From Sulfuricurvum sp. (GTDB lineage: Bacteria; Campylobacterota; Campylobacteria; Campylobacterales; Sulfurimonadaceae), in the NCBI GenBank assembly GCA_030693335.1, contig JAUYAU010000001.1, positions 139,796-203,795 of the forward strand: a stretch of DNA of 64,000 nucleotides, written 5' to 3'. Position 1 is the first letter of the stretch. The number at the start of each line of letters is the position of its first letter. Positions 52,370 through 60,680 of the stretch are shown piece after piece. The position numbers and the translations under genes were made by a program. Under the pieces are notes generated by a model that saw only the letters and a program-made list of their open reading frames with translations, was not told the origin of the DNA and did no database searches.

Positions 52370-52909
52370 TTAGGATAATTTACCCGAAGAGACGAGGCGA
52401 TCAACAACAGCCATATTTTTCATAACTCGATTATAGTAGGGATGGTTGTTCATCCCTCCATTGTATCCGCTGACGGCATGAAAGGAGTTACTGCGTTGTT
52501 CATGCAAGAGGACAAGATAATGAGTAGCTATTTTAGCTGAAAGGCGTGTGTCGCCTAATAAACGAGCGGCAATTTGAATATCACTGAGTTTGTTGATCCA
52601 ATGAAGTTTTTTGACATATTGAGATACGTGGCGTGCTGTATTGACACGAATTTGCATTGCACCAAGAGATGCTTTGGTAATTGATTTTTTATGGTGATAA
52701 TCACCAACTAAAGCTTCGCCTGCATCACTTTCTGTGATACAAATGGCACTTAACGTATTTTCATAAGTTGTCCCATGTTTATCGGGTATACTTTTGGCTA
52801 CGTCGCGTATTGTCTGCAATACATGCAGTTGTTTTGCTGTCATTTTCGTATGCGTATCTTTTGCAAACGATGACAGAGTTAAAAGTATTATCAACGAAAT
52901 GAATTTCAA
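52370..52909 (-). CDS. Exported lytic-transglycosylase-like protein
   Basis: This protein of 179 residues has a signal peptide (1-15). It shows an SLT-like pattern: candidate catalytic Glu in AICITESDAGE, SLGAMQIRVNTARHV (matching the G-x-MQ(I/V) segment), IAARLL and SGYNGGMNN. It probably cleaves peptidoglycan in the periplasm. It is shorter than MltC or Slt70 and lacks accessory domains. It has its own promoter region and is not obviously part of the light island. Confidence 0.72.
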   Translation of the reverse strand: MKFISLIILLTLSSFAKDTHTKMTAKQLHVLQTIRDVAKSIPDKHGTTYENTLSAICITESDAGEALVGDYHHKKSITKASLGAMQIRVNTARHVSQYVKKLHWINKLSDIQIAARLLGDTRLSAKIATHYLVLLHEQRSNSFHAVSGYNGGMNNHPYYNRVMKNMAVVDRLVSSGKLS

Positions 52910-53135
52910 AATTAATACCTCCTTATTTTGGTAGTGAAATTTTAAACCATTGAAGAACCTCCAAGCGGTGTGTGCAGTTGCTAACTGTTTGAGTTAAGAT
53001 AAAGTTATCAATATCATCATTTTCTCCCTACCCATTGGGAAAAGTAACGTTAAGTTTGGGTCATTATATGGGTATTTACTGTTTTTGGATGTTACTAATA
53101 TGCAGTGTAGTTTAAGTTTAGAACACAATCCAAGC

Positions 53136-53141
53136 TATAAT
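53136..53141 (+). promoter_or_regulatory. -10 element (TATAAT) for the exported protein gene at 53171
   Basis: TATAAT lies 29 bases before the ATG at 53171. It is in a 261-base divergent gap (52910-53170) that otherwise shows no frame and no strong repeat. AAGGAA serves as ribosome-binding site. Confidence 0.5.
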
Positions 53142-53170
53142 TAAGCTAAAAATGAAGGAAAATAATAACA

Positions 53171-53686
53171 ATGTGTAAAAAAGAAACACGATTTACGTTT
53201 TGCATCGTGATTGTATGCTTTTCAATATCGCTAAATGCAGAAATTATGCTAGGTCAGATGAAGTCTATTGAAAATAATAGTGTTATGACGCTATTGGACA
53301 ATAATAATCCGGTAAAATGTGAGCCTCATGGCATCAAAACATTGGAGTGGTTAATACGTGATGCCGCATCCCCCAGCGAATGCCAAAAAAGTGTCGATGA
53401 TTTTTACTATGCACACCCGCATCAACGACTGTATGCTAAGGAACATTTACACCTCTATCAGAGGTATCATTATGAAAAAAATAATCAAGGGTGCATCTTA
53501 TATGCGAATGGACCGGAGAGCTACAGCGAGATGCTGTTGAATGAAGGGTTGGCAATCGTAGATGAGAAATACAATAATCGTGAATGGAATGAAAAATTAA
53601 AAAGGGCACTTATACGAGGGCAGAAGAAAAAAGAAAGGATTCACGATACGGATATCTTAAAAAAATGCATCGAAAAGAAGCGCTAA
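53171..53686 (+). CDS. Exported protein with a degenerate staphylococcal-nuclease-like C-terminus
   Basis: This protein of 171 residues has a signal peptide (about 1-24). The last 60 residues (YSEMLLNEGLAIVDEKYNNREW, then a basic helix) resemble the end of SNase domains. The central Arg/Glu catalytic core is not obvious, so nuclease activity is doubtful. Three Cys residues (in CEPHG, SECQK and GCILY) might form disulfides in the periplasm. No functional context is visible. Confidence 0.6.
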   Translation: MCKKETRFTFCIVIVCFSISLNAEIMLGQMKSIENNSVMTLLDNNNPVKCEPHGIKTLEWLIRDAASPSECQKSVDDFYYAHPHQRLYAKEHLHLYQRYHYEKNNQGCILYANGPESYSEMLLNEGLAIVDEKYNNREWNEKLKRALIRGQKKKERIHDTDILKKCIEKKR

Positions 53687-53697
53687 GGAGTTTTGCT

Positions 53698-53985
53698 CTA
53701 CTTGCTGGTGAGGTAAATCCAAAAGTCTTTGTGCGTCTTTCCTTCATTGAGGAAATAAAACTGCAAAATTGCAACACGATAAAGAGTGATAAGCATTTTG
53801 GCAAATGGGATGATAAGTGTCAAAAACATCCACCAAGGTTGATCTTGATCCCCTTTTGAGAGGACCATTTCTTCAATTCCGATATTCTTGCTTAGATAGA
53901 CTCCAAGAGCCATTGAAAAAACAAAATTGAGTATCACGCCGAAAATAGTATAGGAATAAAACTCCGGTGTCGTAAAATCGATCAT
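53698..53985 (-). CDS. Small two-helix membrane protein of unknown function
   Basis: This 95-residue protein has hydrophobic segments near 11-33 and 50-77 separated by a polar, acidic loop (LSKGDQDQPW). No family was recognised. It lies 8 bases after the pyrophosphatase gene and is probably co-transcribed with it. It converges with the exported-protein gene. Confidence 0.6.
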   Translation of the reverse strand: MIDFTTPEFYSYTIFGVILNFVFSMALGVYLSKNIGIEEMVLSKGDQDQPWWMFLTLIIPFAKMLITLYRVAILQFYFLNEGKTHKDFWIYLTSK

Positions 53986-53993
53986 ATTGTTAT

Positions 53994-54515
53994 TTACTCT
54001 TTATAATTATTAATGGCATCTTGCAAAATTTTTGTTGCGGATGCTTTATCTTCAAAACCTTTTACCTTTACCCATTTATTAGGCTCAAGCATTTTGTAGG
54101 TTTCAAAGAAATTTTTGATTTTTGCCAAAGTATGCTTTGGAATATCGCCAAGATCTTGAATTTCTTCGAAAGTAGGATCAATTTTTGATGTCGGAACTGC
54201 AAGCAGTTTTTCATCGATACCGCTCTCGTCTTCCATAATTAAAACACCTACTAAGCGACAGTTGGTAACACATCCCTCAACCATAGGATATTCAGTTAGA
54301 ATCAATATGTCAGCCGGATCACCGTCTTGTGAAAGAGTTTTATTAACAAAACCGTAGTTTGCCGGATAATACATTGCTGAGTGCATCACACGATCAAGTA
54401 CTAGAGCACCGCTCTCTTTTTCAACTTCATATTTGATATTTGAACCGCACGCGATTTCAATAATCGCTTTTACTTTATCCGGGTTTTCACCGTATCCGAT
54501 TTTATTAAGATCCAT
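53994..54515 (-). CDS. ppa: Inorganic pyrophosphatase
   Basis: This 173-residue family I enzyme has the metal-binding DGDPADILIL signature, YPANYGFVNKT, and the conserved Glu and Lys residues of KYEVEKESGAL. It hydrolyses pyrophosphate to drive biosynthesis in the cytosol. The length matches the bacterial hexameric type. It is divergent from the OadG-tail-like/PycB pair. Confidence 0.96.
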   Translation of the reverse strand: MDLNKIGYGENPDKVKAIIEIACGSNIKYEVEKESGALVLDRVMHSAMYYPANYGFVNKTLSQDGDPADILILTEYPMVEGCVTNCRLVGVLIMEDESGIDEKLLAVPTSKIDPTFEEIQDLGDIPKHTLAKIKNFFETYKMLEPNKWVKVKGFEDKASATKILQDAINNYKE

Positions 54516-54615
54516 AAGGCACCTTTTCTATTTATGTAATAATTGTCGCGGATTGTAACGCATTATTCTTATAGGTTAATTGAAACCTGTAGAGTAAAAC
54601 TTTTTTAATGAACTT

Positions 54616-54621
54616 TATACT
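54616..54621 (+). promoter_or_regulatory. -10 element (TATACT) for the PycB unit
   Basis: TATACT lies in the divergent gap between ppa and the PycB unit, 51 bases before the chosen GTG start at 54673. No clear -35 is seen. Confidence 0.45.
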
Positions 54622-54672
54622 AAAATCACGTCAACGTATTAACACGTGGAAATTATACAAGGGCAGTGGGAC

Positions 54673-54996
54673 GTGGAGTTACTAACCAAAGTAATGAAGT
54701 ATTTAAACGTATTTCAAGATAAAAATCTCTCAGAGTTACAAGTGTGTACAGGTAAAAACCAAAACACTGAATGTGATTCACTCCCTGATGATCGTTCTAA
54801 CGGTGCAAAAGTTGCGGCAATCGCTGCAGCATTGCACCATCATGAGACTGTTGAAAATGATGTAAGAGCGAAAGTGGCTGCTATTGCAGTAGCACTGCAT
54901 CATCATGAATTGCGAACAGCGTCACAGAAAAATGGTTCATGGGGGCTTGCTGCTCTCGTTGCCGCGATTCATCACCACAAAAATACAAAGAAGTAG
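54673..54996 (+). CDS. OadG-tail-like protein with three Ala-Ile/His-His-His repeats
   Basis: Three copies of the pattern VAAIAAALHHH occur in this protein of about 107 residues (KVAAIAAALHHHE, KVAAIAVALHHHE, LAALVAAIHHHK). This resembles the C-terminal tail of decarboxylase gamma subunits (OadG), but the membrane helix of OadG is absent. The His triplets could bind zinc. GTG 54673 is preferred because AAGGG lies nine bases before it; GTG 54646 and ATG 54694 are alternatives. It ends 12 bases before PycB, so it is likely a subunit or assembly factor of that biotin enzyme. The function is inferred from position and the tail motif only. Confidence 0.7.
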   Translation: MELLTKVMKYLNVFQDKNLSELQVCTGKNQNTECDSLPDDRSNGAKVAAIAAALHHHETVENDVRAKVAAIAVALHHHELRTASQKNGSWGLAALVAAIHHHKNTKK

Positions 54997-55008
54997 GGAA
55001 GCTGATAA

Positions 55009-56832
55009 ATGGCAAAAAAATACATCGACATAATGGACACTACGTTCCGTGACGGTTTTCAATCCGTATTTGGCGGACGGGTGTTGATGAATGATTTCTT
55101 TCCAGCTGTTGAAGCTGCAAAAGAAGCAGGGATCACCCATTTTGAATTCGGCGGCGGTGCACGTTTTCAAAGTCTTTTTTTCTATCTGAATGAAAATGCA
55201 TTTGAAATGATGGATAAATTTCGTGCCATCGTTGGACCGGATGCGAATCTTCAAACGCTTGCGCGGGGTGTAAATACTGTCATGCTCGATACGGGAAGTC
55301 GTGAGATGGTTGATTTGCATGCTAAAATGTTTAAGAAGCACGGAACAACAACGATTCGAAACTTTGATGCTCTCAATGACATTGAAAATCTCAAATATTC
55401 AGGTGAGCGGATTGTTCACCATGGATTGAAGCATGAAGCGGTTGTTACCTTAATGGATCTCCCTCCAGGGTGTGTAGGTGCTCACGATGTACCTTTTTAT
55501 GAAAAAACATTACGTGCACTTTTGGATTCTGGGATTCCGTATCATTCAATCTGTTTTAAAGATGCGAGCGGAACATCAAGCCCGCAAAAGATATACGATA
55601 CCATCAAGATGGCACGTAAATTAGTCCCGGAGGGGACCCATTTGCGTCTTCACACGCATGAAACGGCAGGTGTGAGTACTTCATGTTATCTTGCGGCTCT
55701 TGATGCAGGTATTGACGGTATTGATATGGCGGCAGCTCCTGTGAGCGGTGGTACATCACAACCGGATATTTTGACCATGCTGCATGCAGTAAAGGGAAAA
55801 AATTTCGATCTTGGCGGATTAGAGTTGGAAAAAATCCTTCAATATGAAGATGTGTTGGGTGATTGTTTGAAAGATTATTTCATCCCGCCTGAGGCAACAC
55901 AGGTATCACCGCTCATTCCATTCTCTCCAATGCCTGGCGGTGCATTGACGGCGAATACTCAGATGATGCGTGACAACAACATGTTGGACCGTTATCCTGA
56001 AGTTATTCGTGCAATGCGTGAAGTGGTTGAGAAGGGGGGATACGGTACATCCGTTACTCCGGTATCTCAATTTTATTTCCAACAAGCGCTTAACAACGCT
56101 TTGATGGGACCATGGAAAAAAATCGCACCGGGTTACGGAAAAATGGTATTGGGCTATTTTGGTAAAACGCCAACGGCTCCTGATGCAGAAGTGATTCGTA
56201 TCGCTTCTGAACAACTGAAGCTGGAACCAACAAGCGAAAATGCAATCGATATCGCAGATCGTGATGAAAAAAAATCGATTGCGTATTGGACAAAAGTACT
56301 CAACGAAGAAGGCATTGAAGCAACCGATGAAAATATTTTCATCGCGGCTTCATGTGATGTAAAAGGAATTGCTTTCCTCAAAGGGGAAGCTGTGGTAAAT
56401 GTACGTAAAAACGGCCCGAAAGTGCCAGAACAACTTCAATCAACACTACAGGAGAATTTTAATATGGCAAATGGTACTTACACAGTAATCGTAGACGGAC
56501 AACAATACAATGTGCAAATCGTAGATGGTAATGCAAATGTTCAATCAGTAGCACCAGTGGCAGCAGTAGCAGCTCCTGTTGCAGCACCTGCGGCAGTAGC
56601 CGCTACTGCAGCTGCTAATGCAAACGCAATTTGCGCGGAACTTCCGGGTTCAGTATTCAAGGTTCTGGCAGCAGTGGGTGACAGTGTTAATGTCGGTGAT
56701 AAAATCATGATTCTTGAAGCAATGAAAATGGAGATTGATGTACTTGCACCACGTGCGGGTAAGGTGACATCTCTTAGTGTTGCGCCAAATGATAAAATCG
56801 TAGCAGGTCAAGTACTCGCTGTAGTAGAGTAA
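55009..56832 (+). CDS. pycB: Pyruvate carboxylase subunit B / oxaloacetate decarboxylase alpha-type, biotinylated
   Basis: This protein of 607 residues has a carboxyltransferase domain (about 1-290; DTTFRDGFQSVFGG, FKDASGTSSP, LRLHTHETAGVS with the metal His pair). A PYC_OADA central domain follows (about 300-460), then an Ala/Pro linker (535-560) and a biotinyl domain with Lys573 in EAMKMEI. In Campylobacterota such proteins work with a separate biotin carboxylase to make oxaloacetate from pyruvate. No PycA or membrane decarboxylase beta subunit is in the window. It follows the His-rich OadG-tail protein and ends at a strong hairpin. Confidence 0.92.
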   Translation: MAKKYIDIMDTTFRDGFQSVFGGRVLMNDFFPAVEAAKEAGITHFEFGGGARFQSLFFYLNENAFEMMDKFRAIVGPDANLQTLARGVNTVMLDTGSREMVDLHAKMFKKHGTTTIRNFDALNDIENLKYSGERIVHHGLKHEAVVTLMDLPPGCVGAHDVPFYEKTLRALLDSGIPYHSICFKDASGTSSPQKIYDTIKMARKLVPEGTHLRLHTHETAGVSTSCYLAALDAGIDGIDMAAAPVSGGTSQPDILTMLHAVKGKNFDLGGLELEKILQYEDVLGDCLKDYFIPPEATQVSPLIPFSPMPGGALTANTQMMRDNNMLDRYPEVIRAMREVVEKGGYGTSVTPVSQFYFQQALNNALMGPWKKIAPGYGKMVLGYFGKTPTAPDAEVIRIASEQLKLEPTSENAIDIADRDEKKSIAYWTKVLNEEGIEATDENIFIAASCDVKGIAFLKGEAVVNVRKNGPKVPEQLQSTLQENFNMANGTYTVIVDGQQYNVQIVDGNANVQSVAPVAAVAAPVAAPAAVAATAAANANAICAELPGSVFKVLAAVGDSVNVGDKIMILEAMKMEIDVLAPRAGKVTSLSVAPNDKIVAGQVLAVVE

Positions 56833-56858
56833 TTTCTTACTCTCTGCTCATACTCTCT

Positions 56859-56883
56859 AAAGTTTCCCGTTTTGGGAAACTTT
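56859..56883. terminator. Bidirectional terminator hairpin between pycB and cheV
   Basis: A perfect 10-bp stem (AAAGTTTCCC / GGGAAACTTT) with a 5-base loop lies between the convergent genes. The A/T ends of the stem give short U-tracts in both directions. This is the clearest terminator in the window. Confidence 0.8.
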
Positions 56884-56895
56884 GATTCTTCTCTT

Positions 56896-57858
56896 CTATC
56901 TAGGCAATAAATTTTGAGCGCACTCTTCCATCTTGCTGATAATAAGCGGGATAATGTCATGACTTTTGGTTTTGTTGATAAATCCGTTGGCTCCAAGTCC
57001 TGCCGCTTCACGTTTGTTATTGTCTCCGGTCATAGAGCTGTTGACGATGATAGGGATGTTTTTGGTTTCAGGATTTGCTTTTAGTTTTTTTACAACCGTG
57101 AATCCTGACATTTCGGGCATCTCAATGTCCGTTATAATTGCGGGGATTGATGAAGGATTGGGATGAGATGAAATATAGTCTATCAACTCTTTTCCATTGT
57201 TGAATATTTGGTAGGAGAGATTGGCATTGGCAAAAATTTGCCGTAAATGCCGTTGCGCTGTTTTTGAGTCTTCCGCTATTAGAACGGTACCGTTTCGGAG
57301 TTTGTCAGGTATGACCAAATTTTGTATATTCTCAGGTGATTCATGGATATTCACCATCGCCTGAGGAACGACATCCGCTAAAAGTTTTTCATAATCAAGC
57401 ACTAAGCATAAACTGCCGTCATCCAAGCGTGTATCATTGATAATAAGTCCATCTTCTCCCAACCGGTAGCTGTCAGGTGCGTGCATCTCACTCCAATTCT
57501 TCTTAATAACACGATGCGCAAACATAATACGAATACCGATAATGATTCCGTTGAAATCGCAAATTAAAAGATTGGAAGCTTTTTTTTGTTCACTATCCAG
57601 TTCAGCATTTAGCCATTTTGGTAAATTAAGAATCGGAATCTGAAGTCCGCGCAAAACAATAGTACCCTCAAGAAGGGGATGTGCAGCGGGAATAAGAGTT
57701 AAGTGGTGGTGCTTTGATTCAACTACTTCACGTGTTTTAAAAACATTGATTGCATAATACGGTGAACTTACGGCAGCATCAACTTTGAATATGAGGAGTT
57801 GTACCTCATTATTTTTCGCCAGGTTAGTGGACGCGTCTACATGTTCTAAAAGAGACAT
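56896..57858 (-). CDS. cheV: Chemotaxis coupling protein CheV
   Basis: This 320-residue protein has a CheW-like domain (about 15-170; FKTREVVESKHHHLTLIPAAHPLLEGTIVLRG) followed by a receiver (about 190-315). The receiver has the acidic residues in AEDSKTAQRH, the phosphoacceptor Asp in AIITDIEMPEMSG, and the conserved Lys in INKTKSHD. It links chemoreceptors to CheA and can be tuned by phosphorylation. Campylobacterota usually carry one to three CheV proteins. Confidence 0.94.
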   Translation of the reverse strand: MSLLEHVDASTNLAKNNEVQLLIFKVDAAVSSPYYAINVFKTREVVESKHHHLTLIPAAHPLLEGTIVLRGLQIPILNLPKWLNAELDSEQKKASNLLICDFNGIIIGIRIMFAHRVIKKNWSEMHAPDSYRLGEDGLIINDTRLDDGSLCLVLDYEKLLADVVPQAMVNIHESPENIQNLVIPDKLRNGTVLIAEDSKTAQRHLRQIFANANLSYQIFNNGKELIDYISSHPNPSSIPAIITDIEMPEMSGFTVVKKLKANPETKNIPIIVNSSMTGDNNKREAAGLGANGFINKTKSHDIIPLIISKMEECAQNLLPR

Positions 57859-57976
57859 TCTGATCCTCTGCTAATTAGTTATATTAATCATATCATAAAT
57901 AAGGGCTTTTTTTTACTAAAAAGTAAAGCCATAGCACTGTAAAATACGAAAAAGCTCTATTTATGAAGGTAGAAAA

Positions 57977-59155
57977 ATGTTAACTCAAAATTTTGATCAA
58001 TTTGTCCTTCCAACCTATGCTCGTCAGCCTCTGAGTTTTGTTGATGGAAAGAATGCACGTCTAACCGACAGTGAGGGCAAAGAGTATATTGACTTTGCTG
58101 CAGGTATCGCCGTGTGCAGTGTTGGACACGCAAACGACCGTTTGACAAAAGTCATTTGCGATCAAGTTTCCAAAGTGATTCATGTGTCCAATCTTTATTA
58201 CATTGAACCGCAAGGAGAATGTGCACGCCGTATTGTTCAACAAAGCGGTTACGATATGAAATGTTTTTTCGGTAACAGCGGAGCAGAAGCAAATGAGGGA
58301 GCAATTAAAATTGCTCGAAAATTTGGGGAAGTCGATGGAGAGCCCAAGCGTTATAAAATCATTACGCTGGAACATTCGTTTCATGGTCGTACCATCACGG
58401 CACTCAAAGCAACAGGTCAAGAGTCGATGCACAACTATTTTGGCCCATTCCCCGATGGGTTTGTCTACGCTAAAAATATCGATGAGATCGAGTCACTGTT
58501 GGATGAACATACCGTTGCGGTAATGATCGAACTCGTACAAGGGGAGGGCGGAGTACAGCCGTTGGATCGTGACAAAGTACAGGTGTTAGCTGCATTGTTA
58601 AAATCGAAAAATATTTTGCTGATGGTAGATGAAGTTCAGACGGGTATCTACCGTACAGGTGAGTTTTTGGCCTCGAATTTGTATGAAATTCAACCCGATG
58701 TCATTACGCTGGCAAAAGGTCTTGGCGGAGGCGTACCGATTGGTGTTGTTATGACCAACCGGCTTGATATTTTTGCCGCAGGAGATCATGGATCGACGTT
58801 TGGCGGTAACTATCTTTCCACGGCAGCTGCCAATGAAGTGCTCGATATTCTCGAAGAACTAAAAAACAGCGGAGAGCTTGATGAGACGCTGATCTATTTT
58901 GAACAGGCATTATCCCGTTTTGCAGCGAAGCACCCTGCTATCTTTATCGAACATGTCGGATTTGGGCTTATGCGCGGATTGCGTGTTGTAAATGCGGACA
59001 CCTTGGGTAAAATCATCAATGCGGCACGTAATGAGGGACTTATCGTGCTCAAAGCAGGTCGTAATACGCTTCGCTTCCTTCCCCCTCTTACGATTACCAA
59101 AGAGGACATCAACGAAGGATTTGCACGCCTTGAAAAAGCGATGGCAAGTTTATAA
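57977..59155 (+). CDS. argD: Acetylornithine aminotransferase
   Basis: This 392-residue PLP enzyme of fold type I forms N-acetylornithine in arginine synthesis. It may also act on succinyldiaminopimelate. It has CFFGNSGAEANEGAIKIAR, HGRTITALKATGQ, VMIELVQGEGGVQPL, LMVDEVQTGIYRTG and the PLP-binding Lys247 in LAKGLGGGVPIG. The length is standard. It is 8 bases before the MidA-like gene. Confidence 0.94.
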   Translation: MLTQNFDQFVLPTYARQPLSFVDGKNARLTDSEGKEYIDFAAGIAVCSVGHANDRLTKVICDQVSKVIHVSNLYYIEPQGECARRIVQQSGYDMKCFFGNSGAEANEGAIKIARKFGEVDGEPKRYKIITLEHSFHGRTITALKATGQESMHNYFGPFPDGFVYAKNIDEIESLLDEHTVAVMIELVQGEGGVQPLDRDKVQVLAALLKSKNILLMVDEVQTGIYRTGEFLASNLYEIQPDVITLAKGLGGGVPIGVVMTNRLDIFAAGDHGSTFGGNYLSTAAANEVLDILEELKNSGELDETLIYFEQALSRFAAKHPAIFIEHVGFGLMRGLRVVNADTLGKIINAARNEGLIVLKAGRNTLRFLPPLTITKEDINEGFARLEKAMASL

Positions 59156-59163
59156 GGCTGCGA

Positions 59164-60153
59164 ATGCTTTTTAGTGAGTACATGCACGAGTGGCTGTATG
59201 GCGAAAACGGCTATTACGGGTCGTATCATCCCATCGGTAAAAAAGGGGATTTTTATACCGCGGTCAGTACCTCCAAATTTTTTGGCGGTTCTATCGCACA
59301 GCACATTATCAAACGCATCGATGAAGGGTTCTTGGCTCACGATTCACTTATTTGTGAGATTGGTGCTCACCACGGCTATTTACTGGCGGATATTATTGAA
59401 TTTCTCTATACGCTTCGGCCTCAATTATTGCAAACCTTGCGATTTGGAATCGTTGAGCGGTTTGATGCTCTTCAATCTCAGCAGAAGAATTATTTTGAAG
59501 AGTCTTTCGGGAATGTCATAAAGCTGGAACACTATCATGCTCTCAGTGAGATAAACGCTTCGTGTGCATTTTTCATCGCCAATGAGATTTTTGATGCATT
59601 TGAGTGCGAGCTTTTTTACAAAGGCAAAATCGGTCGGGTCCAAGAGGGAAAAATTATTTTTGACATAGATTCCCCTGAATGTTGTGAACATGCTCTCAAA
59701 TATAAAAAAGATCGTGGTGAAATCGCGGTAGGATACGAATCGTTTGCTGCTTCAATGAGCAAAAGTGTCCCTAAGTTTGAGTTTATGAGTTTTGATTATG
59801 GTGAGCTGGATGCACGCAGTGATTTTTCGATACGCGTGTACCAAGAGCACAAGGTCTATCCACTGTTTGATGAAGCCATAGAGTTGGAAAAAATATTTGC
59901 AACGGCGGATATTACCTATGACGTTAATTTTGCCCATGTAAAAGAAGCCTTTGAATCGCAGGGGATAAAATGTGTACAGTATGCGACGCAATTAGTCGCA
60001 CTCATAGAGATGGGGATTTTGGATTTACTCGCAACGCTTAAAGAAAAAGCGAGTGATGAGATTTACATCCAAGAGCTTGAAAAAGTAAAAGTACTGATCA
60101 CACCATCTCTCATGGGAGAACGGTTTAAAATGATCCGTTTTGTACAAGAATAA
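59164..60153 (+). CDS. MidA/NDUFAF7-family SAM-dependent methyltransferase
   Basis: This protein of 329 residues has the COG1565 architecture. The N-terminus is MHEWLYGENGYYGSYHPIGKKGDFYTAVSTSKFFGG, with a SAM-binding CEIGAHHGYLLADI, ANEIFDAFECELF and FMSFDYGE. Mitochondrial NDUFAF7 methylates an arginine of complex I; bacterial members are poorly studied. It follows argD closely and precedes thiS. A role in complex I assembly is possible but only by analogy. Confidence 0.85.
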   Translation: MLFSEYMHEWLYGENGYYGSYHPIGKKGDFYTAVSTSKFFGGSIAQHIIKRIDEGFLAHDSLICEIGAHHGYLLADIIEFLYTLRPQLLQTLRFGIVERFDALQSQQKNYFEESFGNVIKLEHYHALSEINASCAFFIANEIFDAFECELFYKGKIGRVQEGKIIFDIDSPECCEHALKYKKDRGEIAVGYESFAASMSKSVPKFEFMSFDYGELDARSDFSIRVYQEHKVYPLFDEAIELEKIFATADITYDVNFAHVKEAFESQGIKCVQYATQLVALIEMGILDLLATLKEKASDEIYIQELEKVKVLITPSLMGERFKMIRFVQE

Positions 60154-60171
60154 AATTAGATAGGGGAAAGC

Positions 60172-60372
60172 ATGAAGATTAAAGTAAACGGAGAAACCAG
60201 AGAGTTTTCGCAAGCAACAACGCTTGAACAGTTGATTCAATCACTTGGGCTAGAATCCAAAGTAATGGCTGCCGCGGTCAATATGGAAATCGTCAAACAA
60301 GATGCATGGAATCAAGCCATATTGAACGATGGAGACACCGTCGAACTGCTTGATTTTGTGGGTGGTGGGTGA
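60172..60372 (+). CDS. thiS: ThiS-like sulfur carrier protein
   Basis: This 66-residue ubiquitin-fold protein ends in Gly-Gly-Gly (LLDFVGGG), the adenylation and thiocarboxylation site. MKIKVNGETREF and DGDTVELLDFVGGG are typical of ThiS, which donates sulfur in thiazole formation. No ThiF, ThiG or ThiH is in the window, and no TPP riboswitch was seen. Thiamin matters here because the E1 encoded at 9.7-11.6 kb needs it. Confidence 0.9.
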   Translation: MKIKVNGETREFSQATTLEQLIQSLGLESKVMAAAVNMEIVKQDAWNQAILNDGDTVELLDFVGGG

Positions 60373-60373
60373 A

Positions 60374-60670
60374 CTACGATTGAGCTGACAACAGTTTCTC
60401 ATACTTCGTTTTGAGGATGAGATACTCTTTATTCAGGTCCTCATACGCCTTTTGGTAATCAATCGTACATTCCTCATCCGATGCTTTTTCAATGATAGGC
60501 GCTTCAATAGCTTTTTTCTCTACTTTTGGGTTGAGGATATAGGTGACTTCTTTACCGTTTTCTTCTTTTACCACGGTTTGCAATTCTCCGTTCATCGTTT
60601 TTTTGATGACGGCATGGGTGCTGAGTCGATTGAGAGATGCGTATTTTTGTATGCTGATTAATTCTTCCAT
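60374..60670 (-). CDS. Small protein with helix-turn-helix-like N-terminus and coiled-coil tail
   Basis: This 98-residue protein starts EELISIQKYASLNRLSTHAVIKK, which resembles the excisionase/MerR-like winged-helix start. It ends in a helical, charged segment (YQKAYEDLNKEYLILKTKYEKL) likely to form a coiled coil. It could be a small DNA-binding dimer. It sits 10 bases after the methyltransferase gene on the same strand. Function is unknown. Confidence 0.6.
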   Translation of the reverse strand: MEELISIQKYASLNRLSTHAVIKKTMNGELQTVVKEENGKEVTYILNPKVEKKAIEAPIIEKASDEECTIDYQKAYEDLNKEYLILKTKYEKLLSAQS

Positions 60671-60680
60671 TATTTTTCTC

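Noticed and set aside
53665-53859. Plus-strand frame continuing past the SNase-like exported protein
   Set aside because: It overlaps the convergent membrane-protein gene antisense and lacks a ribosome-binding site and family features.
60154-60171. Possible TPP riboswitch ahead of thiS
   Set aside because: Only 18 bases separate thiS from the preceding gene, so there is no room for the element.
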